A DNA stretch of 64,000 nucleotides from Polychytrium aggregatum. Lineage: Eukaryota; Chytridiomycota; Chytridiomycetes; Polychytriales. How positions within the stretch are numbered: position 1 is the stretch's first letter; every line of letters starts with the position of its first letter. The position numbers and the translations under genes are program-made. Below the pieces are notes generated by a model, which saw only the letters and a program-made list of their open reading frames with translations, was not told the origin of the DNA and did not search any database. Below are positions 1-11,090 of this stretch, in pieces. Where the stretch lies: contig NW_026516218.1 of NCBI RefSeq assembly GCF_025602895.1, positions 806,001-870,000 of the forward strand, written 5' to 3'.

Positions 1-1413
1 TCCCTCGACGCAAGGATTGCCCGAACGAGCAAAGCTGGTCCAGGCCCGCTGCATCCGAAGCGACAGCTCGGCGAGCCGGGAGTCGAACCAGTTCATCGAA
101 AAGAGCATCTTGCCCAGCCCCGAGCGCAGCGTCCCAAAGACCAGAGGCAGCTCGGTGGTGTGGGTGGCGTTGCCGCCGAGGAGCTCGACGAGCTTGGATC
201 GGTGGTCGCAGCGATACATGAAGACGGCGGCGTGCTGGGCCTGGGCCGAGGCAAACTGGATCGTCGGGATGGTGAACATCAGGTCGCCGCCGAGCCGGAC
301 ATGCGCCGTCTTGGCGGGGAAGCGCTCGATGTAGTCCTGCGTCAGCTGCTCGGTAAAGAGTAGGAGCTCGGACTCTTGCATGTGGATCTGCGAGCTGAAG
401 AATGCATCGAGGTCGTCCTTGTGGATCGGGATGATGGGCTTGCGCTGCAGCTGGAAAAACTCACCCTCGCTGTGGTTGTAGCCGATGAGCAGCGGGATGT
501 CCTTGGCAAAGCCGGCCTGGATGGCATCGAGCGGATGGTGCGGCAGCCAGTCGCCGTCGACCACGGGCAGGAAGCCGAACTTGTGGTTCTTGGGGACAGA
601 AAGCGCCGCCAGCTTCTCGGCAGGAATCTCGCGCAGCTCGGCGTATTGCTCGGGCTCCAGGCCAAGGTGCTCCCTGACAAAGTCGCGCGATGCTTGAACT
701 GCATCGCTCCGGGACTGGCGGACGGCGGTCGGGGCTGGGCTCTGGGCGATGGCCTTGTGGAAGAGCCCTCGGGCGGCAGGCACCGCAAGCAGCGTCGTCA
801 CGGATATGCCTCCGGCCGACTGCCCAAAGATCGTGACGTTGTCGGGGTCGCCGCCAAAGGCTCGGATGTTGGCCTGGACCCACTGCAGGGCCAGGACCTG
901 GTCCTTGAGGCCCAGGTTCGAGTCGAAGCCCTCGGCCGTGTCGCCCAGGAAGAGGAAGCCCAGGGCACCCAGCCGGTAGTTGAGCGTCACGACGACAACG
1001 TCGCCATTCGTGGCCAGGTGCTCGCCATGGTAGAGGTCCTGCGAGCCGCAGCCGATGACAAAGGCGCCGCCGTAGATGAACACCATCACAGGCTTGAGCG
1101 GCGACGTCTCTGGATTGGAGGCATTCCAGATGTTGAGGAACAGGCAGTCTTCCCGCGGCGGCGGCTTGGAAATGGGCGGCACCGGGAGCCACTCTGGCAT
1201 GAACGGCGGCTTGGGCTGGGCTGGAGCGGCCTCGAACGAGTGAGCCCTCAGCACCCCGGGCCATGGATCCACCGGCACCGGGTTTCGGAAGCGAAGGGGG
1301 CCGACAGGGGGTTTGCCGAACCGAATGCCGCGCCAGACGTACATGCCATTCTCGACGAGGCCCTCGATGAGGCCGAGCTGGGTGCGGACGGTGGTGGTGA
1401 CGGTGAAGGGCAT
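1..1413 (-). CDS. Type-B carboxylesterase/lipase, 3' end beyond the window
   Basis: A single open frame runs from the ATG at 1413 to the window edge (471 codons), so the C-terminus is missing. It begins MPFTVTTTVRTQLG and contains the family signature EDCLFLNIW, the oxyanion-hole region VFIYGGAF and the nucleophile elbow FGQSAGG with the catalytic Ser. A likely acid residue lies in NHSEGEFF, and NATHTTELPLVFG matches the usual position of the catalytic His in the bacterial-like GxxHxxEL version. The alpha/beta-hydrolase fold is therefore complete as far as visible. No signal peptide is obvious, so a cytosolic esterase is more likely than a secreted one (inference). The substrate cannot be told from sequence. 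No intron is visible. Confidence 0.9.
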   Translation of the reverse strand, partial: MPFTVTTTVRTQLGLIEGLVENGMYVWRGIRFGKPPVGPLRFRNPVPVDPWPGVLRAHSFEAAPAQPKPPFMPEWLPVPPISKPPPREDCLFLNIWNASNPETSPLKPVMVFIYGGAFVIGCGSQDLYHGEHLATNGDVVVVTLNYRLGALGFLFLGDTAEGFDSNLGLKDQVLALQWVQANIRAFGGDPDNVTIFGQSAGGISVTTLLAVPAARGLFHKAIAQSPAPTAVRQSRSDAVQASRDFVREHLGLEPEQYAELREIPAEKLAALSVPKNHKFGFLPVVDGDWLPHHPLDAIQAGFAKDIPLLIGYNHSEGEFFQLQRKPIIPIHKDDLDAFFSSQIHMQESELLLFTEQLTQDYIERFPAKTAHVRLGGDLMFTIPTIQFASAQAQHAAVFMYRCDHRSKLVELLGGNATHTTELPLVFGTLRSGLGKMLFSMNWFDSRLAELSLRMQRAWTSFARSGNPCVEG

Positions 1414-2138
1414 GCTGATGCAGAGCGGCGGGCGGGCTGCGGGCGGGAAGCAAGCGCTGCAAGCTCCCTTTTGACCCCTCTCGAAAGAACATCCGGTTTG
1501 CCGCCTTGCCCCTCCCACCAGTCCGGGTGGGATCGGCGCCAGGCCGATGGCCTTGCTGGTGGGGCTGGCTCTTGTTGGGGCCTGTCATGAGCGACTGCTG
1601 CAGTGGTGGAGAGAGCCGGTTCGGAGCCGCATCGACTTGAGTTGCCCGCGGTGCACAGCCCAGCCCCAAACGACGAGCGGCATCTGCCTCCGATGCTCGG
1701 GCAGTCTGGTCATGCAGCCCAAATCCAGGGTCGAAAAGTCAATGTGGCACTTTGATATTGTATTTGACTGACGACGGGAAAACACAGATCCCGCCGGGTG
1801 CCAGGGGAAGGCTAATCGGGTGCACCATGCAATCCACGAACAATGAGGAAGGAAAAGCCTGGCCAGTCAAACGCAGTAGTATCCCGCTTGTGGGTGAGTG
1901 GGTTGGTTGTTGGGAGGGAGAGGGAGAGGACATGACAATCAATGGACGGAGGGATACGATGAGCAAGCGAACGGAGAGATTGAGTGGACATGACAAAGCA
2001 GAGTAGAGCAGAGCCGACAGAGAGACGGAAAAATGCAAGCTGGCTGCGGCCTCGAACGAGAGACTTGGCCGAGCCTGGCCCGCACCCAAACTTGATTACT
2101 TGAAATGTGAGCAACGGGTGTCAAGAGACCAGGAGGCA
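1414..2138. other. Intergenic, no gene seen
   Basis: This stretch lies upstream of the carboxylesterase and downstream of the lysophospholipase stop. Short open frames exist on both strands but none shows a domain, plausible splice sites or codon bias. It presumably holds the esterase promoter. Confidence 0.5.
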
Positions 2139-2175
2139 CATCCATCCATCCATCCATCCATCCATCCATCCATCC
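2139..2175. repeat. (CATC)n microsatellite
   Basis: About nine perfect CATC units lie just downstream of the lysophospholipase stop codon. Confidence 0.95.
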
Positions 2176-2210
2176 GTCGCGGCTACAACGCCGTGTCGGT
2201 GGAGAGCCGT

Positions 2211-5110
2211 TTAGCTGCGTCGCAGGAGAGGCTGGCGGTCCTCGACAGAGCCGCTTCTCATCCAGAGACCGTACTTGAAGGCCGTGATGGTGATCACAAA
2301 GACAGTGATGAGCAGCACCGTTGCCCAGAAGGAAGGGAGAGCAGAATGGCTCTTGGGCTTGTCCTCGGCGGGCTGGTCTGCAGCCGGGGTCTTGGTCTGG
2401 CGCTCGGGAGCAAAGTCCGAGACGTGCTTGAGGCGGTCCTGGGCAACCGGGGCCGGGGGGTTGCTGGGCTCCCAGCAGGCGGCCTTGAGGCAGCTCTGGC
2501 ACTGCTCGGTCGGCTGAGAGTTGCCGGCGCGGTGAATGAGAGCACAGGCAAGGCAGGCAGACCAGTCGTCGACCTCGGAGGCAACGGTGCCCTGGGTCTC
2601 CTTATCGGCAAGGAGCGAGAAGCCGTTGCCGATGTAGCTCTTGGCAAGATCGCGCTCGTAGGCACGCTTGAAGGTCGAGGCGTTCGAGGGGAAGGTGCCG
2701 AAGCGGTTGGGGACGTAGACCAGGAGAGGAGGGAGCGAGCCGGTCTTGGGCTTGTCCGCCTCGTTGAGGTAGCAGCCAAAGAACGTGGTACGGTCGATCA
2801 GACCCTGGTCCTGGTACTCCTCGGCGTGCAGCGGGACCGGGGGGAAGGGAATGTTGCTTCGCTTGGCGTATTCGGCGGTGGAGATGATGGACGAGCCGTT
2901 GGGCCAGCCGCCCTCGTAGTAGCTGACGGTGCTATCGACCGCAAAGACCACATCGATCTCGCGAGCGGGCTGGATGAGGGGCCACAGAGGCACGTTTTGT
3001 CCGTCCTCGCCACCATCAACCAGCTCAACCTCTTGGATGCTGGAAGTCTCGTTCTCAACGCCAGCGAGCTTGTAGAAGGGGTTAGGGACCAGAGCACTGT
3101 CGACGTTGGCATCCGAGAGGTAGGTGATGACCTGCGAGAGGAACGAGCCGTTGGAGGCCTTGTTGATGTCGTTGAGAGCCTGGTTGAAGATCGACGAGGA
3201 AATGCCGAGATGGAAGGCAAAGTGGTCAAAGCCGACGACGCACTGCTTGTTCGAGACGGGCTTGCCGTTGTCCATAGAGGTGCCAAGGTAGGTGGTATCG
3301 ATGAAGGAGTTGACAGCGGGGCTGAAGCTGCCGGTCTCGAAGAAGCTGGTTTCCCACTGGAGACATGGACGTGTGCGACCATATGGTGAGGACAGCAGTC
3401 GGTAAGACATAACCAGATGCCACACGGGACGAGGAAGAGTTGGATTAGTCTGGGTTGACAGGGGTTGCGCCACCAGAGCGGCCCTGGACTGAGGCAGCCC
3501 ACCCGAGGCGTTGGAAGTGGCCAAGGCAAAGCAGGGCCACCGGGCGGACGACAGACACCCGAGCTGAAGCAGCAGGACGTACAATGTTGGAGTACTCAGA
3601 CACGTCGTTGTCGTAGTAGCGGCGCTGGTCCCAGACCACGATGGGGAAGGGGGTCTGGTGGTTCTTGAACGACGACGAATCGGCCAGGCCCGAGAAGGTC
3701 TGCGAAACACCATAGTTGGAGTGGTTGGTGGTGTGAACACTGCATAGGCGACAGAATGCACAAGAAAGCGTCAGTCGCACTGGCAGGGGCAGTCCAATGA
3801 CAGAGACAGAGACAGGGACAGGTGGCCGCCACAGAGCGACGATGCCACCAAGAGACGATACATACGCAACGAGGCGACTCCAGTAGTCGGTGATAGAGGT
3901 CTTGAAGCCGGCGCGGGTCTTGTCAGCAACATCCTTTATGAACTCGGCGTAGATGCCAATGTCGGAGATGGCATCGATCGAGGCGGGGGTGGCGACATCA
4001 ACATCGATCTTCCAGACGTTATCGAAGAGCCAGCTGACGGTGGGGAAGTTGGTCGTGAACATGGAGCCGACGAGGAAGGAGCCGCCTGGCAACGGGAGAG
4101 CCGGGACGCATGAGTACTGATCGCGAAGCAAGCACCGGCGCCTGTTACAGGAGAGCCGCTGCGGCAGAAGAACGAAAGCCACCTCAGTGGGCGCTGCCGA
4201 AGGCGAGACGCACGGGCCAGATACCTACCCGAAAGAGCCGAGACATAGGTCGACATCTGAAGGATACCGCCGGTCTTTGACGAGACGGCCTCGGGGTTAC
4301 GCTCATCCAGCGATGAGATGACACCAGCGCCGACAAGCATAGCACTGGGGAGAAGTCGCGGGTATGCACGGGTTAGCGCAGTGGGCACTGAGAGTCGAGC
4401 TTGGCTGACCAGGAATGCCTTATTGCACAGATGCAGATTGCGGCTCACCGGTTGCCGCCGCCGCTCATGGCAAGGCCGATGCGGGGTAGACGCTCGTTGG
4501 CAGCGAGGAAGGCTTCGACGTCAAAGTCCTTGAGACCAACACGCTGCAGGTAAGCCCTCCAAGCATCGCGGACCTCGGTTTCTCGTCCGGCGACCCAGTC
4601 AGACTCCTGGACGGCAAGTGTTTGCTGTGAAAAGAGAAATCGAGGAGAAGGGTAAGTCGAGATGGGGCCGGGGGGGAGCGGAAACAAAGCTCCAGAGATA
4701 TGCGGCGAGAGCTGCCACAGGCAGAACCAGCGAACTTGCCTGGCCCTTGATCTGACGAACGATGGGAGAGCTGGGGCACTCGACTCGGCGGGGAGCGAAG
4801 GGGCTGTAGGGATCAAAGTACCAGTACTTGATATCTGTAGATGGGCACCGAAGCGGTTGTTAGCCAGGTACGGGCTTGGAGAGCTGGCGCTCCGGTTTGT
4901 CAAGATGCCTCGATGCAGGATTCGGCGGTGGGAGGATTCGGCGGTGGGGGAACGAGTGGCATGCACTGGCAGCGACATTGCGGCAGAGGCAGACGACTTA
5001 CAGCCCAGGACGATGAAGAGGACCACGAACAGGGCAAACGAGATGACGCCCTGGCACACTTTCTTGGTGTGCGGGCCGTGGTGGGGAAGAGGCTCCAGGT
5101 TGACTTTCAT
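2211..5110 (-). CDS. PLB1: Lysophospholipase / phospholipase B (7 exons)
   Basis: Exons (minus strand): 5110-5002, 4834-4740, 4624-4449, 4344-4229, 4085-3866, 3739-3583, 3356-2211. They join in frame to 672 residues, the usual size for fungal PLBs. Visible family motifs are AMSGGGNRAML (the Arg of the oxyanion site), ALSGGSFLVGS (nucleophile Ser; codon split by intron 4) and VDGGEDGQNVPLWPLIQP (catalytic Asp). The enzyme releases fatty acids from lysophospholipids and phospholipids. A hydrophobic stretch near residues 22-36 looks like a signal anchor, and a second one near the C-terminus (FWATVLLITVFVITITAF) precedes a short basic tail. The protein is therefore probably an integral membrane enzyme rather than GPI-anchored (inference). 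Intron 2 uses a GC donor (GCAAGT). A TATA-like site lies about 70 bp upstream. Confidence 0.92.
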
Positions 5111-5175
5111 TCTCGGATCAGGACAGGCAGAGCGAGACGAACGAGGATGCAGGGCGGCCTGGCGCAGAGGCCGTG

Positions 5176-5183
5176 TTTATATA
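5176..5183 (-). promoter_or_regulatory. TATA-like box of the lysophospholipase gene
   Basis: On the minus strand this reads TATATAAA, 66-73 bp upstream of the ATG at 5110, a sensible core-promoter distance. No experimental support. Confidence 0.5.
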
Positions 5184-5520
5184 GGTCGCGATCCATACAG
5201 AGGCACGCCTCGGTCGGTGGTGGTGGTGGGGAACGGCGGCAAGAACGACGGCGGATGGCCGCGACGGAGGGACCCGGGGTGGCGGGCAATGGTCTGCGGG
5301 ACGCAGGAGGAGGATTGCAACCTTGGCCAAACCTTGGTGTTGTATTTGCGATGCAAAAAATGCAAAATGCAAAGAAAATGACAATAATGCAGCAATGAGA
5401 TCGGGGCTGCTATTGCAGACCGATTCTGGACAGGAGCAACGGGATGCGATAGGCGTGAAATGCAATGAACATGAAATGCGGCTGGCGAGTTCGCTGGCTG
5501 GTCCGATCCAGCAACAGCAG

Positions 5521-5979
5521 CTACTGCACGACGCAGGCCCCGCAGAGACCCCCCAGAACAGCGCTCGTCGGCCAGTCCTGCTCGATCGCCGAATCGGTCG
5601 TGGTGCCGTCGTCATGGCCCTCGGCTGGGCTGCGATCGATCATCGACCGACCGACAGGCTGGTATTGGGACGACGATGCCATGGTTGGACCCGGTGTAAT
5701 CGATGTGCTTGTCGAGACCGCTGCGATGCTGTTGCCGGTGTTGCTGGCGCTGGCTGACGGACCATCATCCAGCCGCAGCTCCTTGTATCTGGCCGGACCG
5801 GATGATGGCTTGGAGGTCGAGACGGGAGAGTCGTCGAGCTCGTCCTCATCGAGGGTACGAAGGCGATTGGACGAGATGTCGATCGAGAACCGACCAATGT
5901 CCTGGGGTTGGAGCGGCTTGGGTGTTGCCAGAGCCGAGAGCTCCGAGGACTGTGGCTGAGAGCCGAGGGCGTGCGGCAT
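5521..5979 (-). CDS. Hypothetical low-complexity protein
   Basis: An open frame of 152 residues starts at the first true ATG of a longer frame (MPHALGSQPQ). The sequence is Ser/Thr/Pro/Asp-rich (for example RTLDEDELDDSPVSTSKPSS) with no recognisable domain, and it ends in GGLCGACVVQ. The frame is open upstream as well, so a 5' exon is possible. It sits between the lysophospholipase and mS23 genes on the same strand. It could be the tail exon of a gene or a chance frame. Confidence 0.35.
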   Translation of the reverse strand: MPHALGSQPQSSELSALATPKPLQPQDIGRFSIDISSNRLRTLDEDELDDSPVSTSKPSSGPARYKELRLDDGPSASASNTGNSIAAVSTSTSITPGPTMASSSQYQPVGRSMIDRSPAEGHDDGTTTDSAIEQDWPTSAVLGGLCGACVVQ

Positions 5980-6221
5980 CTGGAAAGCGGGACGGTCGTG
6001 GCTGCAGTTGGTGGGCGAGCAGGGAGGTGGTTGTTGGCGGAACGAGCGCAGATCTGGTCGATCGATCGGATTGACAAACGGGTGGAGGCCATGGACAAAC
6101 GCCAAGCTCTTGGCTGGTGGGCGTTGGATATGTGGCGTGTGGGACTTTGACCGTCCCCAGCGACAGCCACGGAAACTGGCGATGTGGAGGGACAAGTGGA
6201 GACCGACCAGGCGACTACATC

Positions 6222-6330
6222 AGATACATCAGTCGCATCAGATACATCGGATACATCAGATACATCAGTCGCATCAGCCATATCAACCATATCAGTCGCA
6301 TCAGATACATCGGATGCGTCGGATACACAG
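6222..6330. repeat. Imperfect ATACATCAG/TCGCATCAG tandem repeat
   Basis: Nine-base units built on CATCAG repeat with point changes for about 110 bp. It lies between the unknown ORF and the mS23 gene and has no other visible function. Confidence 0.85.
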
Positions 6331-6437
6331 CCAATGGCACCAAGCCAGCCGCCGTCCCGTCGCCACCACAGCTCTAGATATCCGACGCAGGTGATGTAAA
6401 TGTGTATTGGGCCCCTGTGCGTGCAAACCAGTTCGGC

Positions 6438-7920
6438 TCACTGAGCCTTGGTCTGGTTCTTCTGGTCAAACTGGGAGAGCTGTCGGTTGGCTTCCTCGCG
6501 GAGTCGTCGCCTGGAAAGAAAGGTTGCATGCAGTCAGCACAGGGCTACACATCCAGATCACTTTGCCCCGGCCAGGCGATGCTGCACATATCGGATCGGA
6601 TAGCCAGCCAGCCAACCAGCCAGCCACCGATTTCCCTCCCCTCTTCGTGCTCGCTCGATGACACAAGCTATACTTACAGCTCGGCTTGCTTCTCGGCAAA
6701 CTTGGCCGACAGCGCGACGTGCTGGGCTTCCCACTCCATAAACTTGGTTGTGTGGGGATGGGTGATCTTGCGCTTGGCCAGATCGGACTCGGTCTGCTCC
6801 AGAACTTGGGCCTTCAGCGAGTCCCGGGAGTTTCGGTAGTGGCTGAGGGTCTTGGCTGTGCTTCTGTCGCTGTTGCGCAGACTCAGGTTGTATCGCTGCG
6901 CCGTTGAGCCAGGAGTGCTGGGCGGAAGGCCGTTCGGGCTCTCTGCGGCAGCACGGGTGGCCTCTGCCTCTGCCTTGGCACGCTCCTCCGCCTCGATCTT
7001 TTGAATCTGCTTGGCAATCTCTTCTTTGCGTGCGCTGGCCTCGGCCGTATCCTGCATGCGGCGAACGCGGTAGAACTCGCTGACTGCTGTGAAATATGCC
7101 TCTTCCTCCTTGAGCTTTTGGTTTTGCATCAGGTATTGCGCACGCTTGAAGATGCTGAGGGATGATGGATGCGAGGATTGGACGAGGGTTAGACGAGTAC
7201 AGAGGACCGGGCCAGGAGAAGTCAGTCCCAGCGGAGAAGGGCGAGCTCGCCGGTGGCGATTGAGAGTCGGAAATCAGCATATGGCCGAAAACAGGTGGAT
7301 ATCGCCGTGCAGTTCAATAACAGAGCCGTTTGCCGGCGATTCGCAACCCGATTCCGGCAAAAGCATCTCGGTCCCGACATATCGATCCCGGGGATCGGCG
7401 CTATCCCACATGCCCAGAAACATCTTGGCGCCGAGTCCGGGTATCCATGCGCATCGGGCACCTACTTGTCGGCCGAAAACTCGATGGCATCGGGATTGAT
7501 GGTCTCCCAGCGATCGAATCCAAGTGCCTGGGTGTCCTCGACCAGGTTGAAGGGCTTTGACAGCTCAAAGGGATGATGCTTGTAAAAGTCCTCGCGAAGA
7601 CGATCTTCCGGATATACAATAACGGGCGGCTTGTCGGCATACTGTGGCTTCTTGGGTTTGCTGCGATGCACCAGGCTGACCGAGTTGACCTGGCTCAGTC
7701 TGGTCCTCTGCACCTCCTCTTGGTCGACAAACTGGCCGACCTCGGACGGAATCACGGTCTTGAGCACAAACGACGCCGAGGGCGGGAACATTTTGACAGC
7801 CGACATCCACTTGGGCTGGGCCGACTCGGCCGAGCCGGGTGCCTTTGCCGCCAGCGATCGGTTGGCAAAGTGGATGATGCGTAGCGGATTGAGCTTGACG
7901 GTTTTCGGCGGCGCTCTCAT
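6438..7920 (-). CDS. RSM25: Mitochondrial ribosomal small-subunit protein mS23 (Rsm25-like)
   Basis: Exons: 7920-7466, 7154-6678, 6510-6438, joining in frame to 334 residues. The N-terminal part has PKWMSAVKMFPP, like the P-x-W...FPP motif of mS23. The family hallmark follows: PPVIVYPEDRLREDFYKHHPFELSKP. After the first intron comes NIFKRAQYLM, matching the QRQxYLM region of fungal Rsm25. The C-terminal half is helical and charged (AYFTAVSEFYRVRRMQD then a Glu/Lys/Ala-rich segment). It is longer than yeast Rsm25 because of this tail. The role is structural, in the mitoribosomal small subunit. The start was chosen at MRAPPKTVKL; an upstream in-frame extension exists but looks non-coding. Confidence 0.85.
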
Positions 7921-8650
7921 ACTGGACGATGGATTTGTGGAGCACAGACGTGTCTTCTGGAGCACACACCAGCATATCGACGACAGACAGCGGCATGAGC
8001 GAACTTGGGTGTCAGCAGGAGCTAGTATCGCATGCGTCCGACCAAAGGCGACATCCGGCCATCGCAATCGAGCCGATCCTGTGGCTCTGATGCAGAGCCC
8101 GCAGAGCATGCACAGCCGACAGAGCGTCCCGATGCGCACTACTTACAGATCGCACCGGCCGATCGTGTGTCTGTTTGCCTGTCTGATCTGCAAATGCTGC
8201 TGGTCTGGCGCTCGTCGCGGCTGCATTTTCGTTTTCGCTTTTTTTTCCCAGGGCGATTAGGTAATGCGACACGTGACTTGCCATGTCGGACAGAGCACTC
8301 ATGAAACCGCTCCCGCCTCGCCGACCCTGGCGAGGATGCGTCTGTCCGCCTCTGCTGGTGCTGAGAAGCGAGAGCCCGTCTGTGGGCGAGTGCCTGTAAT
8401 GTCTCAGGGAAGAGAAGGAGGAGCCCATTGTGCCGATGCCACAAACACGCGACATGGAATCATGCCCAAGTGAGCCGTGAGCTGCGAGGTACTTTATTGG
8501 AGCGGGGAGATGTGCAGATATGCAAGATGAGAATGGAAGAGTGCAACCAGGGGTTGAAAGGGTAATGGAAGCATGGGCGAAGCCAAAGGAGACAAGAGAC
8601 AATCAGGCTGGTCTCAAGCATTGCCCAGAAGCCGTTTGAAGCTGCTGCGC
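7921..8650. other. Intergenic, no gene seen
   Basis: The spacer between the 5' end of mS23 and the 3' end of dUTPase holds only unsupported short frames. Confidence 0.5.
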
Positions 8651-9413
8651 TCAGACGTCGCTCTCCTTCAGCTTCTTGACACCGGTTGAGCCAAAGCCAC
8701 CCTCGCCGCGCTCGGTGTCGTCGAGTTCCTGAAGCCCGAATCAGCCAGGGTGTTAGATCACAGGGACGCTACTGGCGGGTCGAGGCTGGAACGCGCCGAC
8801 GTCCAATGAACCGCTCTCGATCTGTGCCGACTGCAGAACTTGCGCAGGAAATGAAAGTGCAGCGCTTTGGCTGCAGAATACTTGCCTCGACTTCCTGAAC
8901 ATCAGCAATCTCGATCTTTTCCAGAATCAGCTGGGCAATGCGATCGCCTTGCTCGATTTTGAACTCTTGCTCGCCAAAGTTGAAGAGCACGATGCCGAGG
9001 GTGCCGCGGTAGTCCGAGTCGACGACGCCAGCGCCAACGTCGATAAAGTGCTTGACGGCAAGGCCGCTACGGGGAGCGACACGGCCATAGGTGCCGGGAG
9101 GCAGGGCGATGGCAATGTCGGTCGGGACAACAGCACGGCTGCGGGGAGGGATCGACATCGAGGCAGCACTGATGGGCGACGAAGCCAGGCACAGATGCGG
9201 TGAGAAGCCATCGAGGCAGCAACGAACAGCGACGACGATCAACGGCGACACAGCTAGGCTGGCACCGTGGTCGGATCAGGATCGGGAGACAGCCCCGTCG
9301 ACGACCGGCGGGACATGTGCGCACCTGTAGAGGTCGTAGCCGGCCGCGCCAGGCGAGCCGCGCTTGGGCAGCTGGGCGTTCTTGGAGAGCTTCTTGACAA
9401 GGAGAGGACGCAT
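8651..9413 (-). CDS. DUT1: Deoxyuridine 5'-triphosphate nucleotidohydrolase (dUTPase)
   Basis: Exons: 9413-9325, 9168-8886, 8728-8651, joining to 149 residues, the normal size of a trimeric dUTPase. The five family motifs are present in order: [10 protein letters not shown] (motif 1, built across intron 1), PRSGLA (motif 2), [13 protein letters not shown] (motif 3, with the catalytic Asp), GDRIAQLI (motif 4) and [10 protein letters not shown] (motif 5, the glycine-rich tail that closes over the substrate). It hydrolyses dUTP to dUMP, keeping uracil out of DNA and feeding dTMP synthesis. There is no mitochondrial or nuclear leader at this start. Intron 2 has a GC donor (GCAAGT) and an AG acceptor, the second such intron in the window. 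Confidence 0.96.
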
Positions 9414-9682
9414 GGTGGGCTCGGAGGTCAGCATGGCGTAGGCGGCGGCGGCGGCGGATCAGACGGCGACGGGACGGTGGATCGGGGGGAAGAGAGGAGA
9501 GGCAAGGCCGAGCCAGATATCGGCCGCGACGGATTGCAAATGCCAAAAGCGGGTAGATGTGCGCAGCCACGGGGTCATGTGCGCAGCCACAGTCATGTGT
9601 TCGGCCGGCCCGTGTTGGCCCGCTGGGGCTTTGGCTCGCCGGGGCGTCCCTGCCCTGTGCTCATCCAACCCGCATCGCAACC

Positions 9683-10670
9683 ATGCTGCTGCTCGGGCTG
9701 ACGGGCGGAATCGCATCGGGCAAGTCGACCGTCTCGGGCTTCCTCACTGCGCAAGGCGGCGTGGCCATCATCGACGCCGACAAGATCGCCCGCGATGTCG
9801 TCGTCAAGGGCCGGCCGGCGTACCGGGAGATTGTCCGCATCTTTGGAAGTTCCATCCTCACCCCCGAGGGCGAGATTGACCGCGAGAAGCTTGGGGCCAT
9901 CATCTTTGGAAACGACAGCGCCCGCAAGCTCCTGAACGGCGCCACCCATCCACACATCCGTCTCGAGATGCTTCGCCAGACGCTGTGGTCGTTCCTGTGT
10001 CTCAAGTCGGTCGCGATCCTGGATACCCCGCTGCTGTTTGAGAGCCACCTGGACCGATATGTCCACTGCGTCATCGTGGCCTACTGGTAGGGCATCACAC
10101 CGTCGGTCCTGGGCACTGCTGAGGGTCTATTGTGCGGCTGCATGTTGCGGGTCTATTATGCAGCTGCATTCTGTGACTGCATGTTGTGCCCTTGAGCCCT
10201 GCACTTGGCTGGTCGGCTGTCTTGCTTGGCTGCCATGGCAAAGTGTGGCAAGACATCACTGTCGTCTGGCTCCTCAGTCCATCATCGACTGTTAAGCTCT
10301 CACTGGAAGCCATTGTCTGCGGCCACCAATGTCAACCACCAACAGCTGCAGCTGACTGACCTGTGCTCTATCCAGCCCAGTGCAGACTCAGAAGACACGG
10401 CTCATGGCCCGCAACAGCTTGGACTCGGAGGCCGCCGAGCGACGGATTGCCTCGCAAATGTCGATCGAGATCAAGCGCGAAAGGGCCGGCATCGTCATCG
10501 ACAACTCGGGCTCGCTCGACGACACCCGCCACCAGGTCGAGGCTCTGTTGATCAAGCACCGCCCGTCGACCTTTTTCAATATCTTCTGGTGGATCGTGCT
10601 GCTGAAGCCGGCCCTGGTCTCCTACATTGGCGTCGTCTCGTGGCAGACCATCCGCTCGCTCTTCAGATAG
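9683..10670 (+). CDS. CAB5: Dephospho-CoA kinase
   Basis: Exons: 9683-10086 and 10376-10670, joining in frame to 232 residues. The start MLLLGLTGGIASGKST is the P-loop (GxxxxGKS/T). IIDADKIARDVV is the CoaE DAD motif and ILDTPLLFE is the Walker-B-like DxPLLFE motif. After the intron come RLMARNSLDSEAAERRIASQ (lid/Arg region) and VIDNSGSLDDTRHQV, both standard for CoaE. It phosphorylates the ribose 3'-OH of dephospho-CoA in the last step of CoA synthesis. The C-terminus carries a hydrophobic segment (FFNIFWWIVLLKPALVSYIG), as in fungal and animal dephospho-CoA kinases that attach to membranes. It is transcribed divergently from the dUTPase gene with about 270 bp between the starts. Confidence 0.95.
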
Positions 10671-11090
10671 CCGGGCACTCTTTTTCTTCCCAACCTCTAA
10701 TGAGCAAAATGGACTCGCGAGAGACTCTGACAAGCATCGCACCGCCGTCAGCTGAAATATAATGTATCTTTGAAGCAGAACATATTGTTGTCCTTCGCGC
10801 TCTGATCACTCCCCCCCCCTCGAGGTGTGTGTGCCAAAAAGCTTTGCCAGCTCGGTCCCGGTTGCCAGCCAAGGAATGCATGTGTGTGCATCCGCAACAA
10901 ATCCCAGCAATGTCGAAGCGTCCGTTGTGCCAAGCCAACGATTCGGTGACATGCCTCCAAAGACCCCGCAGGAGCGAGCAGAGCCCCGGATTCTGGTTCT
11001 TCCCCACATCTGGCTTCATCGCTGCCCAACCACAGCTTCGACTATCTTCCAAGCGACTCACGGCGCAACTCCCCTTGCTTCTCTCGCACA
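10671..11090. other. Intergenic, no gene seen
   Basis: The spacer between two plus-strand genes holds only short frames without support. A C-run at 10811-10818 may mark a mutation-prone site. Confidence 0.5.

Noticed and set aside
376-1590. 404-codon plus-strand ORF
   Set aside because: It is antisense to the carboxylesterase, whose catalytic motifs are on the minus strand.
2100-3389. 429-codon plus-strand ORF
   Set aside because: It is antisense to the last exon of the lysophospholipase.
8012-8602. 196-codon minus-strand ORF between mS23 and dUTPase
   Set aside because: Composition is low-complexity, there is no domain, and it begins in the 3' flank of dUTPase without splice support.
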